Positions 6,406 to 15,682 are shown, numbered from the stretch's first letter. The stretch is DNA of 35,076 nt from Bacteroidales bacterium UBA1219 (GCA_002309295.1 DBXF01000006.1:22681-57756); one strand, 5' to 3'. Notes: generated by a model not told the origin, from the sequence alone. Program-made: numbers and translations.

Positions 6406-9237
6406 CTATTCTCTGGAGGGTAAAATGCTGTAGATGTAATTGCCACTGCCTTGAATTACTACAGGGTGGTAGTTCCCTTTACCGTCTGGAGCATAGACTT
6501 CGGCAGAGGTGTTGGGCGGAATGCGGTATCTCCATGCATAATGCTCTTCGTCATATCGCACCCACGAGCTTTCGATGGGTCCCGACACCGACTGGTAGGT
6601 GCATTTCACGGAATCCAATCCAGGCACAAAATGCGGTTTTAGTATTATCTTGCTGTAGCCGGGTGCAGCGGGACGTATGCCGGCCAAATACTCATATTCC
6701 CAGATAATTAGGTCGCCGAGAAGCATCACATGGTTGCCGGAGTTCATGGCGGGATTGGCGGTGTTGCCGTTCCACAGCTCCCAAATGGTGGTGGCACCGT
6801 TGCGCACCATATAGCCCCAGCTGGGGTAATCGTCGTTGGTGGCAATCTTCATGGCAAGGTCGGGACGGCCGTAGTCCATCAAAGTACGCATAAGCTGCTG
6901 TATGCCAACCACTCCCGTGGACACGTGCCCGCCGAATTTGTTTTCGGTCTGACTGACGATATTTTCAAAGACTTTCTCTTCGTAGCCCTTTGGCACCATG
7001 CCGAAAGCCAACGGCAGTATGTTGGCGGTAACGGTGTTATTGTCGTACTGTCCCGTTTCGGGATGGAAATATTTTTTGTTGAAAGCCTCTGTGGTGGCGT
7101 CAATTTCGTTGCGGAAATAGGTGGCGTCGTCCGAGAGGCCGAGCATCTGCGCAAATTTCTCCATCTTTCCGCAAAGGTAGCAGTAGAAAGGCGTGGAAAG
7201 CACAGCGGCGGCGGTAATGCGCGTTGAGTCTTTGGAGTGTATCAGCTCCGGGGATTCGGGAGGCAGACACCAGTCGCCGTACCTGTCCTTGGTCATTATG
7301 CCGTCATGTATATAGGTGTCTTTCATAAACTTAAGCCATTTTTTCATGGCAGGATAGTGGCGTTCGATGGGCTTGGCGTCGCCGAAACGGGTGTACACCA
7401 TGTCGGCGGAGGTGATGAAAGCCCCCGGCCAAGTCATGCTGTTGTTGTAGAAACGCCAGTAGGCGGGCATCACGTCGGGCAGCGAGCCGCTTTCGAGCTG
7501 ACTGTCGTCGGCGTCGGTAATCCATTTGGAATACAGGTGGTGGTTGTCGAAAATGTACGACTCGCCGTAACAACCTGTGGTGCGGTCGCCGTTCCAGCCC
7601 ATGCGCTCGTCGCGTTGCGGACAGTCGGTGGGCATGCTGCGGTAGTTGCCGCGAATACCCCAGTAGGCGTTGCGGTAAACGCTGTTGATTATCTCGTTGG
7701 AGGTTGTGAAAGTGCCTGTAACGGACATTTTGTCGTAGAACACGCGCCCTTCGAAATCGGAGAGCGAAGGCTTCCCGCGCAGGCCGCTCACCTCCACATA
7801 GCGGAATCCATGTGTTGCAAACATCGGATGCCATTTGGCGGGTTTACCGTCGGAGACGTAGCGGTCGGTGCATTCGGCGGCGCGCATGGTGGCCATGCAC
7901 ATATTGCTGTCGGGCAGGAGGATTTCGGCAAAACGCAGGGTAACGGTGTCGCCCCGTTTCTGATTCCTTAATTCGATTTGCACATTGCCAACCATGTTCT
8001 GCCCCATGTCGATAATCCATTTGCCGTCCTTTTGGAACATAGCCACGGGTTTTAGGCGGTCCTGCACCATAATGTTGGGGGTGGGCTGAGGCTCGAGGGC
8101 GCCGGCGGGAGCTTCCATAATATCGACGTTTTGCCACTGGCTGTCGTCGTATTTGGGCATTGTCCAATCGCCGAGGTCCATATTGGCGTTGTGCGTCTCG
8201 CCGTCGAACTCGTTGGAGGTGCGTATGGGGCCGCGGTTGGTTACTTTCCAGCTGGTGTCGCTCATAACGATGGTGCTTCCGCCTAAAAGGTTGCTACAGG
8301 TTATTTCCAGTTGCATATTAAGTCGTGGTGTGCCGAAATGCAGTATATTTTTGGTGCCGTCGCGGTCGGGATTGTCGGGATTGTAGCGCATAGCGGTGAA
8401 ACGTCCGCCCTCAAGCACCACGCCAATGGCATTGTCGCCTTTCCTTACAAAGTTGGTAACATCGTAAGTGTTGAAATACACACGTTTGCGGTAGTCGCTG
8501 AGTGCCGGTTTCAGAATCTCCTCGGCGGCCACCTCCTTGCCGTTTATATATACGCTATATTGTCCCAATCCGCTGATATACAGCTTGGCAGAGGTGACTT
8601 TGTTGTTGATGTTAAATTCCTTGCGCAAGTAACGTGCGGCAAGACGGGTTTTGCCTGTAAGCACGTCGTCGCTATAGTCGCGGCCTATCCATTTGGCATT
8701 CCAATCAATGGGATACACCAAACTGCAACAAGCATTTTGTGAAAGAAAAAATGAAGAAGGACCCCAGTCTTCGGGCGAAAGCAGGCTGATGGTAAAATTC
8801 TGCACATCGCTTTTGACAGACATTGTTTTTTGTCTTTTGCGTTTGATTATGTAAACCTTACCTATTACTTTCTGTTTGAGGGGTTCTTCATAAATCACGG
8901 TGGTATGCACCGCCCAATATACTTTCTGGCGGCTGTGCAGCGTTTTCCCTTTGTAGGGTATATACAGCATGTCGGACGAGGCCACGGTTGTGTCCCACAA
9001 ATCGCCTATAGCGCGCTTGGCTTTTTTGTAGGTGGACGAGACAATTATGCGATACGTCGATTGTACCACATTAGGCCTATCGGCCGTGTACTGCCAGCTG
9101 AAACGAGGCTGTGCCGTGTGCAGTGCCTGCGGATTGGACTGCATCTCCACTGTCGGATTTACAATATTGATTTTCTGCGCGTTGGCAGAGAAGACAAGCA
9201 GCAAAGCCGTCAGAAAAGGGAAAAGACGTTTCATCAT
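6406..9237 (-). CDS. GH78 alpha-L-rhamnosidase (secreted)
   Basis: This 943-aa enzyme releases terminal alpha-L-rhamnose from pectin side chains or plant glycosides by an inverting mechanism. It has a signal peptide (cleavage after SANA, residue 20), an N-terminal fibronectin-like domain (about 25-150), the Bac_rhamnosid_N jelly-roll (about 195-370, with LYISGLGQYSVYINGK), a concanavalin-like region, the (alpha/alpha)6 catalytic barrel (about 510-850) and a C-terminal beta domain. The general-acid motif is DCPQRDERMGWNGD (Glu544) and the base motif NGATTIWELWNG (Glu820). A basic stretch at 121-140 interrupts the N-terminal domain and is unusual. The start overlaps the stop of the upstream GH5-like gene (ATGA), implying coupled translation. 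A second ATG follows immediately, which does not change the signal peptide. Confidence 0.93.
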   Translation of the reverse strand: MMKRLFPFLTALLLVFSANAQKINIVNPTVEMQSNPQALHTAQPRFSWQYTADRPNVVQSTYRIIVSSTYKKAKRAIGDLWDTTVASSDMLYIPYKGKTLHSRQKVYWAVHTTVIYEEPLKQKVIGKVYIIKRKRQKTMSVKSDVQNFTISLLSPEDWGPSSFFLSQNACCSLVYPIDWNAKWIGRDYSDDVLTGKTRLAARYLRKEFNINNKVTSAKLYISGLGQYSVYINGKEVAAEEILKPALSDYRKRVYFNTYDVTNFVRKGDNAIGVVLEGGRFTAMRYNPDNPDRDGTKNILHFGTPRLNMQLEITCSNLLGGSTIVMSDTSWKVTNRGPIRTSNEFDGETHNANMDLGDWTMPKYDDSQWQNVDIMEAPAGALEPQPTPNIMVQDRLKPVAMFQKDGKWIIDMGQNMVGNVQIELRNQKRGDTVTLRFAEILLPDSNMCMATMRAAECTDRYVSDGKPAKWHPMFATHGFRYVEVSGLRGKPSLSDFEGRVFYDKMSVTGTFTTSNEIINSVYRNAYWGIRGNYRSMPTDCPQRDERMGWNGDRTTGCYGESYIFDNHHLYSKWITDADDSQLESGSLPDVMPAYWRFYNNSMTWPGAFITSADMVYTRFGDAKPIERHYPAMKKWLKFMKDTYIHDGIMTKDRYGDWCLPPESPELIHSKDSTRITAAAVLSTPFYCYLCGKMEKFAQMLGLSDDATYFRNEIDATTEAFNKKYFHPETGQYDNNTVTANILPLAFGMVPKGYEEKVFENIVSQTENKFGGHVSTGVVGIQQLMRTLMDYGRPDLAMKIATNDDYPSWGYMVRNGATTIWELWNGNTANPAMNSGNHVMLLGDLIIWEYEYLAGIRPAAPGYSKIILKPHFVPGLDSVKCTYQSVSGPIESSWVRYDEEHYAWRYRIPPNTSAEVYAPDGKGNYHPVVIQGSGNYIYSILPSRE

Positions 9238-10733
9238 TTATCGGAAATTTTGATGCATTTCAGTTTTATTGTACCAATATTGCCTTGAGCCTTGCTTTGG
9301 TTGAAAAAACGCGGGTTGAAAAGCAGTACAAGCGAGTCGCCTTCCAAAAACGGATGGTAGTCAATACTCTGGTATTCAAGTGATTTGTTTGGAAAACTCT
9401 CGTACTGCCATTTGTGGTTGGGGACAGAGTCAGCAAAGGTGTAACTAAGGGTGTGGTCATCGAATTTTTTGGTGTGCATGCCCGGCGCCGAGACTTCGAA
9501 ATGCACGCTGAGATCGTTGCTGTAGAGGGTGAAATTGCCGTTGATGTCGCTGTAGGTGTTCATCCCGATCCAATCCTCGGTCCAACCGCGGATCAAGGCG
9601 TTGCAGACGGGTTTGCCGGTGTTTTCGTCGATGACTTGTCCTTTCAGACATATATTATTGTATCCCAACATATTGTAGTAGTTGGGCGGACGCTTTGCCA
9701 ACTCTTTTCCAAAGGGCAGTCCCATCAGATTTTTCACTTCGTGGGCGGCAGGCTTTTTCTCTTTTTTCGAATTTATCAAAGCGGTGTACTTTCCTTCGAA
9801 ATTCACCTCGCCGGTGCAGTCCACATAGCCCCACCAGCCGAATCCCGCCGCTCCCATGCTGCGCGCAATGGCAAAGACTTGGAGCATAAACTGCCGTTGT
9901 TCGTCGTAATCCACGCTGTCGTTATCAACCGGGAGCGAGGTCTCGCCCACCATCCACGGCTTGTTTGTGACGACATTGCTGTACCAGTACATCTCGCTTG
10001 CCACACGCAGAGGGTGGTAGGTGTGCATCTCTACAAAATCCACGGGCATTATGGTGGGGTCCCACTCGAAGACCTCGATAGGTTCCGAAAAAGCCACGGT
10101 AAACAGCTGGTTTGGTGCGCTTTGGCACATCATCTCGCGCCACGACGACACTATATTGTACGCCTCAATCTTGTCGCGGTGCTCGACGGTGTCGAAATAG
10201 AGCGGCTCGTTGAAAAAATCGTATGCCCAAAGTGTGGAATTGTTGGCGAAATGCCTTAGCAGGCCGTTGGTGTATTCCACTAGCGCACTGTCGAAAGGCG
10301 GGTCCAGAAGCAGCATCACACGCAGGTTGTTCTGGGCTGCTGTGTCGATTATCCTTTCGAAAGCCTTGTACATAGCGGCGGTGTCGGCTGTCTCCACGCC
10401 AGTAACGCATAGCCGTATGCTGTTGAACCCCATGTCGGCTATCACGGCGAAATCGTAGGCCGCGCTGTTGCTCAGATAGTATGGCGCCGGAGCTATAACG
10501 ATGGAGTCGCTGCGGTTGTCGGCGTAGGTTTTGTAGTTGAGCGTAAGCGGGAACCACGGCTCGCCGTTGAGCATAAAATGGTCGCCCTGAACATACACAA
10601 AGCCGTCGCGCTGGGTGTCGCGGGGTACAAACGGGACAATGCTGTCCTCGTCGGAACTGTGGCTGCACGACGAAAAAAGAACTACCGAAAGGATAGCACA
10701 GAGAAGGAAGGTTTTTCGTGCCACAGTTGTCAT
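9234..10733 (-). CDS. GH5-like glycoside hydrolase lipoprotein with carboxypeptidase-regulatory-like domain
   Basis: The 499-aa product starts with a lipoprotein signal (LFSSC, Cys23) and is probably surface-anchored. Residues about 45-335 look like a clan GH-A TIM barrel: GFNSIRL (102-108), YDFFNEP (171-177, acid/base Glu176), MHTYHP (236-241) and MVGETSLP (261-268, nucleophile Glu264). After a linker, CLKGQVIDENTGKPVCNALI (about 354-373) begins a carboxypeptidase-regulatory-like beta-sandwich. GH5 or GH2-like GH-A members act on beta-mannans, glucans or beta-galactosides; the substrate cannot be read here. It lies 3 bp after the HAD gene and overlaps the rhamnosidase gene by 4 bp, so the three are probably co-transcribed and act on one rhamnose-containing glycan. 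No SusC/SusD pair is in view. Confidence 0.8.
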   Translation of the reverse strand: MTTVARKTFLLCAILSVVLFSSCSHSSDEDSIVPFVPRDTQRDGFVYVQGDHFMLNGEPWFPLTLNYKTYADNRSDSIVIAPAPYYLSNSAAYDFAVIADMGFNSIRLCVTGVETADTAAMYKAFERIIDTAAQNNLRVMLLLDPPFDSALVEYTNGLLRHFANNSTLWAYDFFNEPLYFDTVEHRDKIEAYNIVSSWREMMCQSAPNQLFTVAFSEPIEVFEWDPTIMPVDFVEMHTYHPLRVASEMYWYSNVVTNKPWMVGETSLPVDNDSVDYDEQRQFMLQVFAIARSMGAAGFGWWGYVDCTGEVNFEGKYTALINSKKEKKPAAHEVKNLMGLPFGKELAKRPPNYYNMLGYNNICLKGQVIDENTGKPVCNALIRGWTEDWIGMNTYSDINGNFTLYSNDLSVHFEVSAPGMHTKKFDDHTLSYTFADSVPNHKWQYESFPNKSLEYQSIDYHPFLEGDSLVLLFNPRFFNQSKAQGNIGTIKLKCIKISDK

Positions 10734-10736
10734 GCG

Positions 10737-11603
10737 TCAGTTGGTTTTTCCGAAACGTTTCTGGTTCTGTCGCTGCAGTTCGTCGAAATCGATGTTGCTA
10801 CGTATCTGCTTGATGATGGATTCCACAATGCGGTACATCTCGCCGCCCTGCGAATAGTCGGCGGCACAGGCGAAATTCACACGGTTTTCGCCCACCAGTT
10901 GCTCAGCCATGGCGCGTTTGGCGGCGTTTCGCGGACGGTACACGGCTATGGAGTTGCCGCCTTTCTGTTTCACCAGCCGCATGCAGGGCACGTCGGTCTC
11001 GCCGTCGCCGAAATAGATCATATTGCTGAAAGGCACTGGACGGTCCTTGTCGGCCACATATCGGTTCACCTTGTAGTTGTCGCTAACCTTGGCGATGCCT
11101 TTGTTTATCATGAAAAGGAACTGCGTCTTGGCGGTGAAATCGACAGCCACGGCGGGCCATACCGCCACCCCGTCGTCGTACATAAACGAGCAGGCGTATA
11201 TCTCCTTGAAATGCTTTGCTATAGGCGTTCCTTCGATCATCTCCTTGAGTCCCGACGAGTTGATGTAATGCTCCACCTTTACACCGTATTCGTTGCCGAG
11301 GGCGTTTATCAAATCGAACCACTGCTCCACGCCTTTGTACAGCTGCACGCTACGGCCGAACTCCACAAACTGTTCACGTTTGACGCTGACATGCGCCGCA
11401 CGGGCTTTTTCGAGCATCAGCCGCATGTAGCACAGCACGTTGCTGGCGTTGTGCTTGGCTTTGAGACGGTCGTTCTCGGCCCAGAACTGCTTGCGGTCCT
11501 TGATGCCAATTGCTTTCAGGAAGTCGTACTCCTGCATGTTGAGCGGCGAGAGGGTGCCGTCGAAATCGTAGATAAGTGCCACTACGGGCTTTTTTGCGGG
11601 CAT
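10737..11603 (-). CDS. HAD-superfamily hydrolase/phosphatase
   Basis: The 288-aa cytosolic protein carries the HAD motifs: IYDFDGTLSP (motif I, nucleophile Asp13 and Asp15 counted from the chosen start), YINSSGLKEMIEG (motif II region) and MIYFGDGETDVPCM (motif IV). Substrate is unknown; the large cap between motif I and II (about residues 25-110) is helical. The frame is open 25 codons further upstream, but those codons run through a low-complexity, hairpin-containing spacer; ATG at 11601-11603 starts MPAKKPVVALIYDFDG, the normal HAD beginning, so I chose it. It is the first gene of the HAD-GH5-GH78 operon, suggesting but not proving a role in handling a sugar phosphate from the same glycan. 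Confidence 0.85.
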   Translation of the reverse strand: MPAKKPVVALIYDFDGTLSPLNMQEYDFLKAIGIKDRKQFWAENDRLKAKHNASNVLCYMRLMLEKARAAHVSVKREQFVEFGRSVQLYKGVEQWFDLINALGNEYGVKVEHYINSSGLKEMIEGTPIAKHFKEIYACSFMYDDGVAVWPAVAVDFTAKTQFLFMINKGIAKVSDNYKVNRYVADKDRPVPFSNMIYFGDGETDVPCMRLVKQKGGNSIAVYRPRNAAKRAMAEQLVGENRVNFACAADYSQGGEMYRIVESIIKQIRSNIDFDELQRQNQKRFGKTN

Positions 11604-11666
11604 TTTTTTCTTTTGATTATAAATTATTCTATGATTACAATACTCCTGCTCGCCTTCGGCTCGCGA

Positions 11667-11757
11667 ATTGCGAAGCAATCGTGAACTCCGCTGAAATCAA
11701 TTTAATATTGTGAACAGATCTTGTAAATCTTGTAGATTGTTTCTGCCTTCGGCAGAA
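11667..11757. repeat. Two triloop hairpins between capA and the HAD gene
   Basis: ATTGC-GAA-GCAAT (11667-11679) and TTCTGCC-TTC-GGCAGAA (11741-11757) are perfect inverted repeats with 3-nt loops. They lie in the 181-bp spacer downstream of the CapA-like gene. Neither is followed by a clear T-run on the minus strand, so terminator function is unproven; architecture resembles the hairpins at 196-281. Confidence 0.6.
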
Positions 11758-11784
11758 TATTCTTTAAATATAATATTTTGTCCG

Positions 11785-12873
11785 TTATTCGGCTGGCACA
11801 AAACTGCCGTCGTCCTCGATTTTGATATGCGGATTTTTGAAATCGGACTTGGTGAGGGAGCGGATAAACTGCGCCACCTTGTTGTCCAAATCGGGTTGCG
11901 GACCTTTGCCGAAGGCCTGTATAAACGAGTGGATGCGTCCGTCGATAAGCTTGCCGTTTCTGTCGATACGTGCCACAAGTACAGGCGAGTAGCCCGAAAT
12001 GCCCGACACGCTGATGCCGGCGGGAGTGCAGAAATTGCCGAGACTGTAGGCCACGAGATGTCCTTTGTACACCTCCATGGCACGGCACACGTGGGGTCCG
12101 TGACCGAAAACGATGTCGGCGCCCTCGTCGATGCACATGTGGGCAAACGAACGCAGGTTACCACGGTCTTCGCCGAGGAAAATCTCCGTGCCTTCGGGCA
12201 GATGGATCTTGTCCTTGCCTTCGGCACCGCCGTGGAACGACACTATAAGTATGTCGCAGGAGTCGCGCAGCTCGTGCAGTATTTCTTTCACCGTTTCCAC
12301 ATTCTGGTGCGTGTAGGTGTAGCCGTTGTGACCGAAAGCGCAGAAACCGTAGGTTATGCCCTTTTGTTTCAGCAACGCCTTGCGGCAGAGGCCTTTAACG
12401 CCGGCATATTTTATATGCAGACTGTCGAGCAGCCGCATGGTCTCCTTAATACCTTCGGTGCCGAAGTCGTTGCTGTGGTTGTTGGCAAGACTCAGGAAAT
12501 CGAATCCGGCATCCTTGAAAAGGCGGGCATACGACGATGGCATACGGAAAGCGTAGCTGTATTTTCCCGTGCCTTTGGTACATTTGCCTTTTTCGCCCAT
12601 GGCACCTTCGCAGTTGCCCACGGCTATGGTAGCGTTACGAAGCAAATCGCCCACGTGGTCGAAAAGATTTTTACCATCGTTGGCGGGCAGTTGCCTCGAA
12701 GGATATGTGGTCCCCAGCATCATATCGCCGACCATGGCAATGGTGATGGTGTCGGTGCTGGAAACTTGTTCTTTATTGGCCTTTTTTGTGGTGTCCTGAA
12801 CAGGACTCTGTGCTTTGACAGCAAAAGCCGCCACAAGCAAAAGAGCGACTAACAATTGTTTTTTTACTGACAT
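11785..12873 (-). CDS. CapA-family protein (poly-gamma-glutamate capsule-type metallophosphatase fold)
   Basis: The 362-aa product has a signal peptide (cleavage near VKAQ, residue 22) and a PGA_cap domain: MVGDMMLG (47-54), LANNHSNDFG (129-138), SFHGGAEG (about 213-220), FGHGPHVCRAME (about 262-273) and AYSLGNF. These are the metal-binding motifs of the calcineurin-like CapA fold. CapA in Bacillus takes part in poly-gamma-glutamate export; most Bacteroidota members stand alone and their role is unknown, and no capBC genes are nearby. It appears to be a single-gene unit with TATTTTTG 32 bp upstream of the start. Periplasmic or surface location is inferred from the signal. Confidence 0.88.
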   Translation of the reverse strand: MSVKKQLLVALLLVAAFAVKAQSPVQDTTKKANKEQVSSTDTITIAMVGDMMLGTTYPSRQLPANDGKNLFDHVGDLLRNATIAVGNCEGAMGEKGKCTKGTGKYSYAFRMPSSYARLFKDAGFDFLSLANNHSNDFGTEGIKETMRLLDSLHIKYAGVKGLCRKALLKQKGITYGFCAFGHNGYTYTHQNVETVKEILHELRDSCDILIVSFHGGAEGKDKIHLPEGTEIFLGEDRGNLRSFAHMCIDEGADIVFGHGPHVCRAMEVYKGHLVAYSLGNFCTPAGISVSGISGYSPVLVARIDRNGKLIDGRIHSFIQAFGKGPQPDLDNKVAQFIRSLTKSDFKNPHIKIEDDGSFVPAE

Positions 12874-12904
12874 ATCTGTGTGTTTTTAGTTTCGTTTACG
12901 TTTG

Positions 12905-12912
12905 CAAAAATA
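12905..12912 (-). promoter_or_regulatory. Candidate -7 element for the CapA-like gene
   Basis: TATTTTTG on the minus strand fits TAnnTTTG, 32 bp before the start codon at 12873. The nearest TTTG upstream is 26 bp away, wider than usual. Confidence 0.45.
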
Positions 12913-12949
12913 CGCAAAAAAAATGATTTTTTTACTATCAAATGTTTAT

Positions 12950-13966
12950 TCAATCTATACACCTGTATTTATTTACTATTACAATTTTCCACTCGCCGTT
13001 CTGTTTTTCCAAAAACACATAGCCTCCCCAGTGATCGAAACGAAAATCCACCACGGCACGACGCATCCCGCGGTCGAGAACTATTGTATATGCATAGGGA
13101 TAGGTTATTAATTCCCAATAAAAAGTATGACTTGATACTTTTGCAGCATTATTTACAAATTGTATTTTCGGTTCACTTTGCTCTAATCGTTCACATCTCA
13201 GAATTCGGTTACCTAGAAATTCGAAATATTCTACTCCCAAGAAATCTTCCAACAGTTTTTTATATTCGTCGGTCAGATAAACTATTTTTCTGTCGGGAAA
13301 ATGCACCGGCGGACGGAAGGTTATATTCGAATCCACCTTAATGGTGAGTATTTTCATCAACTGATATTCTGGTTTCTCAAAATCAAACTCAGGCAATAAA
13401 TACCCACTTTCAAGTTGGCGCTGAATCCATAAAATCTTGCTTATACGAAGACTGTCGGCACTGCCATAGTATTTTTTTACATAGGAATTGTATTTTTCAT
13501 CTTTTATATATTTCCTTCGGTAACTTTCATCGCTGATTATTTTGTCTATATGACTTGTGTAATATCCTATCAGCTCGTCGGTTTTGTAAGGTATGGTGTC
13601 GGCTACATAGATGCTTCTGAGCGTGTTTTGAACAATAAAATAGGGGTTGTCCTTATATAATTGTCGTTCTTTGTTTTGAAAACCGTTCTCTCCGCACAAC
13701 AGCGGCTGGTAAAAAGCCACAAAAACCTTGTGGGCCTCCGCCACCCATTTGTCGGGAGCCTCGGTTTCGTTGGATGGCACCTCCTTCGACCAATTGTCGA
13801 AAAACCGGTAGAGGTCGTATTCGGAGTTTCTGCTGTAAGCTTCTTTCAACAAAAGTTCCTGCTCCTGATTCTGGCTGTGCAACGCAGGGCACAAAAATAG
13901 AAGAAAAGCAAGAGCCAAACAAGTCGGCAGACTGCCGTAGGGTGTCTTTTCAACAACTTTTTTCAT
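12950..13966 (-). CDS. Secreted protein of unknown function, paired with M14 peptidase
   Basis: A 338-aa protein with a signal peptide (hydrophobic LALAFLLFLCPALHS, cleavage near residue 31). The mature part is rich in Tyr and charged residues, mostly helical in feel, and ends with a beta-like segment (VVDFRFDHWGGYVFLE, then NGEWKIVIVNKYRC) that resembles the last strands of NTF2/SnoaL-like folds, though I cannot assign a family. It has no lipobox and no T9SS sorting domain, so it is probably periplasmic. The start lies 2 bp after the stop of the M14 carboxypeptidase gene, so the two are co-transcribed and may act together. Two alternative in-frame starts are absent close by; the ATG used gives a good signal peptide. 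Confidence 0.75.
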   Translation of the reverse strand: MKKVVEKTPYGSLPTCLALAFLLFLCPALHSQNQEQELLLKEAYSRNSEYDLYRFFDNWSKEVPSNETEAPDKWVAEAHKVFVAFYQPLLCGENGFQNKERQLYKDNPYFIVQNTLRSIYVADTIPYKTDELIGYYTSHIDKIISDESYRRKYIKDEKYNSYVKKYYGSADSLRISKILWIQRQLESGYLLPEFDFEKPEYQLMKILTIKVDSNITFRPPVHFPDRKIVYLTDEYKKLLEDFLGVEYFEFLGNRILRCERLEQSEPKIQFVNNAAKVSSHTFYWELITYPYAYTIVLDRGMRRAVVDFRFDHWGGYVFLEKQNGEWKIVIVNKYRCID

Positions 13967-13968
13967 AT

Positions 13969-15645
13969 CTATCTCTTTACAATTTTTCGGTAGCAGTTCC
14001 TACCTTCGGCATCCGTAAATTCGACAATATAAATGCCTTTGGGCCATTTGGCGGTGTTTATGCGTTGCACGTCCGCCTCCACGCGGCTTTGGCGTATTTT
14101 CACGCCAAGTGCGTTGACAACGGTGTACTGCACAATGTCTTTGCCCGAAATCTCCACATAATCGTTGCAGGGATTGGGATAAACCTTGATTTCCTGTTTC
14201 GACACTTCGCCAATGGATACCTGCGAGCCGTCGCGCACAAGTTCGATGATTATATGAGTGGCGGCGGTGTCGGACACCGAGATGTTTTCTATAGTCTTTT
14301 GTCGGTAGCCGGGAGCAGTGGCCACAAGGGTGTAATCGCCTTCGAGAAGCAGACGGTAGAAATCGCCGTGACCGGAACGGCTGAACACATCGGAGCTGTC
14401 GCAGTCGTAGTTGCGGACTGTTATCAATGCCTGCAATGGCTGTCGTGTTACGGAGTCCACCACAAAGCCGTGAATGCCGTAATGCACTTGGTCGATATAG
14501 TCGAGCAGGGCTCGGCGGTGGAAGTTCCAATAGGTAGGCAAGTCGCTGCTGGATAGGGTTTTATCTTTCGACACCTCTATTGTGCATTCTTTGCAGTGAT
14601 GATAATAATTCATATAGTCCTGCCGTCCGTTGTTTATCACGTACCAGTCGCCGCCTACTACTATTCCGCTGCGGTTTTCGGAAGTGTAAGCACCGCTATG
14701 CGCAGCACGACAGCTGTCCACAAATTTGCGTCCCACAGCCCTCCACCATTGGTAGTCGGCGGAACGTTTCTGGCTCGATTCATATCCGTCCCACGGGAAA
14801 TTAACGACTTCGGAACCGCCGTGCAGGTTGGCCGACATCACAAAATGGTGGGCGGCGGCATAGTTTATCATGGCGGTGTTCTCCTGCTGTATGTTGTTTA
14901 GTGGTGCCGTGGACCACGGGTCGGGGTAGTTGCGGTTTAGGTCCACATAGTTTGCGTTGGAGCGTGTGGAGCGCGACACGTTATTGTTGCCGCCGTAGTA
15001 GGTGCCGTCGGGATTGGAGAGCGGGTTGATAAAGATACGTGTGTTGTTTACAAGGCGTGTAATATAAGCATCGGTGCCGTAGTTGCTCAAAAGGTGGTCT
15101 ATCAGTCTGAGCATCAGTATAAAACCCGTAACCTCGTCGCCATGCATTGTGGAGGTGTAGAAAAACTGCGGCTCGTTTTGGTCGATGTTGAGGCTGTCGG
15201 AGATGACGGCGCACAGTATCAGCCTTCCGCGCACCGATGTGCCTATGGTGTCGATACGGCAGAGGGCGGGGTATTTCACTGCAAAGCTGTCCATCATCTG
15301 CAGATACACGTCGTAGGTTGGGTAGCGGTCCCAGCTGGACATCTGTGCCACGGTGGTGGCCATAGAAACGGCTTTTTCGGCTTTGCGCCTGACAATGGTG
15401 TAATCATATCCCTTTTGCAGAAAAGCCTCGAACTCGGCGCGGTTAGCGTAGGCCGTAACGGTGTTGCCCTTGCGATTGTCGATGGAGACAATGCGGCCGA
15501 GCTCGCGGAGATTGGAGGCGTCGCTTTCCTCGAAAGAGAATACTACTTCGGGATGGGCGGCAAACAGGCTGTCGATGGCGTTCTGGGCCGTAGCCCCGAT
15601 ATAGCAAAGGAAAATGGCAATTGCCAAAAACGAAAGTTTTCTCAT
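13969..15645 (-). CDS. T9SS-exported M14 zinc carboxypeptidase
   Basis: The 558-aa protein has a signal peptide (cleavage after GATA, residue 20), a pro-region, and an M14 catalytic domain (about 105-385) with the zinc ligands in TMHGDE (His168, Glu171) and NLHGG (His275), substrate-binding FINPLSNPDG (205-214) and VDLNRNYPDPW (234-244), and the catalytic glutamate in CTIEVS (Glu357). A carboxypeptidase-regulatory domain follows (about 390-465), then a type A T9SS C-terminal sorting domain (VYPNPCNDY ... GIYIVEF ... KIVKR, about 480-558). It is therefore predicted to cross the outer membrane and be attached to the surface or released, digesting peptides there. All active-site residues are present. 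Followed 2 bp later by the unknown secreted gene. Confidence 0.93.
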   Translation of the reverse strand: MRKLSFLAIAIFLCYIGATAQNAIDSLFAAHPEVVFSFEESDASNLRELGRIVSIDNRKGNTVTAYANRAEFEAFLQKGYDYTIVRRKAEKAVSMATTVAQMSSWDRYPTYDVYLQMMDSFAVKYPALCRIDTIGTSVRGRLILCAVISDSLNIDQNEPQFFYTSTMHGDEVTGFILMLRLIDHLLSNYGTDAYITRLVNNTRIFINPLSNPDGTYYGGNNNVSRSTRSNANYVDLNRNYPDPWSTAPLNNIQQENTAMINYAAAHHFVMSANLHGGSEVVNFPWDGYESSQKRSADYQWWRAVGRKFVDSCRAAHSGAYTSENRSGIVVGGDWYVINNGRQDYMNYYHHCKECTIEVSKDKTLSSSDLPTYWNFHRRALLDYIDQVHYGIHGFVVDSVTRQPLQALITVRNYDCDSSDVFSRSGHGDFYRLLLEGDYTLVATAPGYRQKTIENISVSDTAATHIIIELVRDGSQVSIGEVSKQEIKVYPNPCNDYVEISGKDIVQYTVVNALGVKIRQSRVEADVQRINTAKWPKGIYIVEFTDAEGRNCYRKIVKR

Positions 15646-15682
15646 AGAAAATAATTATTTTGCGACCTTTACGGAACGACAG

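Noticed and set aside
11604..11678. N-terminal extension of the HAD protein
   Set aside because: Runs through spacer DNA; HAD motif I normally lies about 10 residues from the start, as with ATG at 11603.
10578..11684. 368-codon plus-strand frame opposite the HAD and GH5-like genes
   Set aside because: Antisense shadow spanning two real genes; product without recognisable features.
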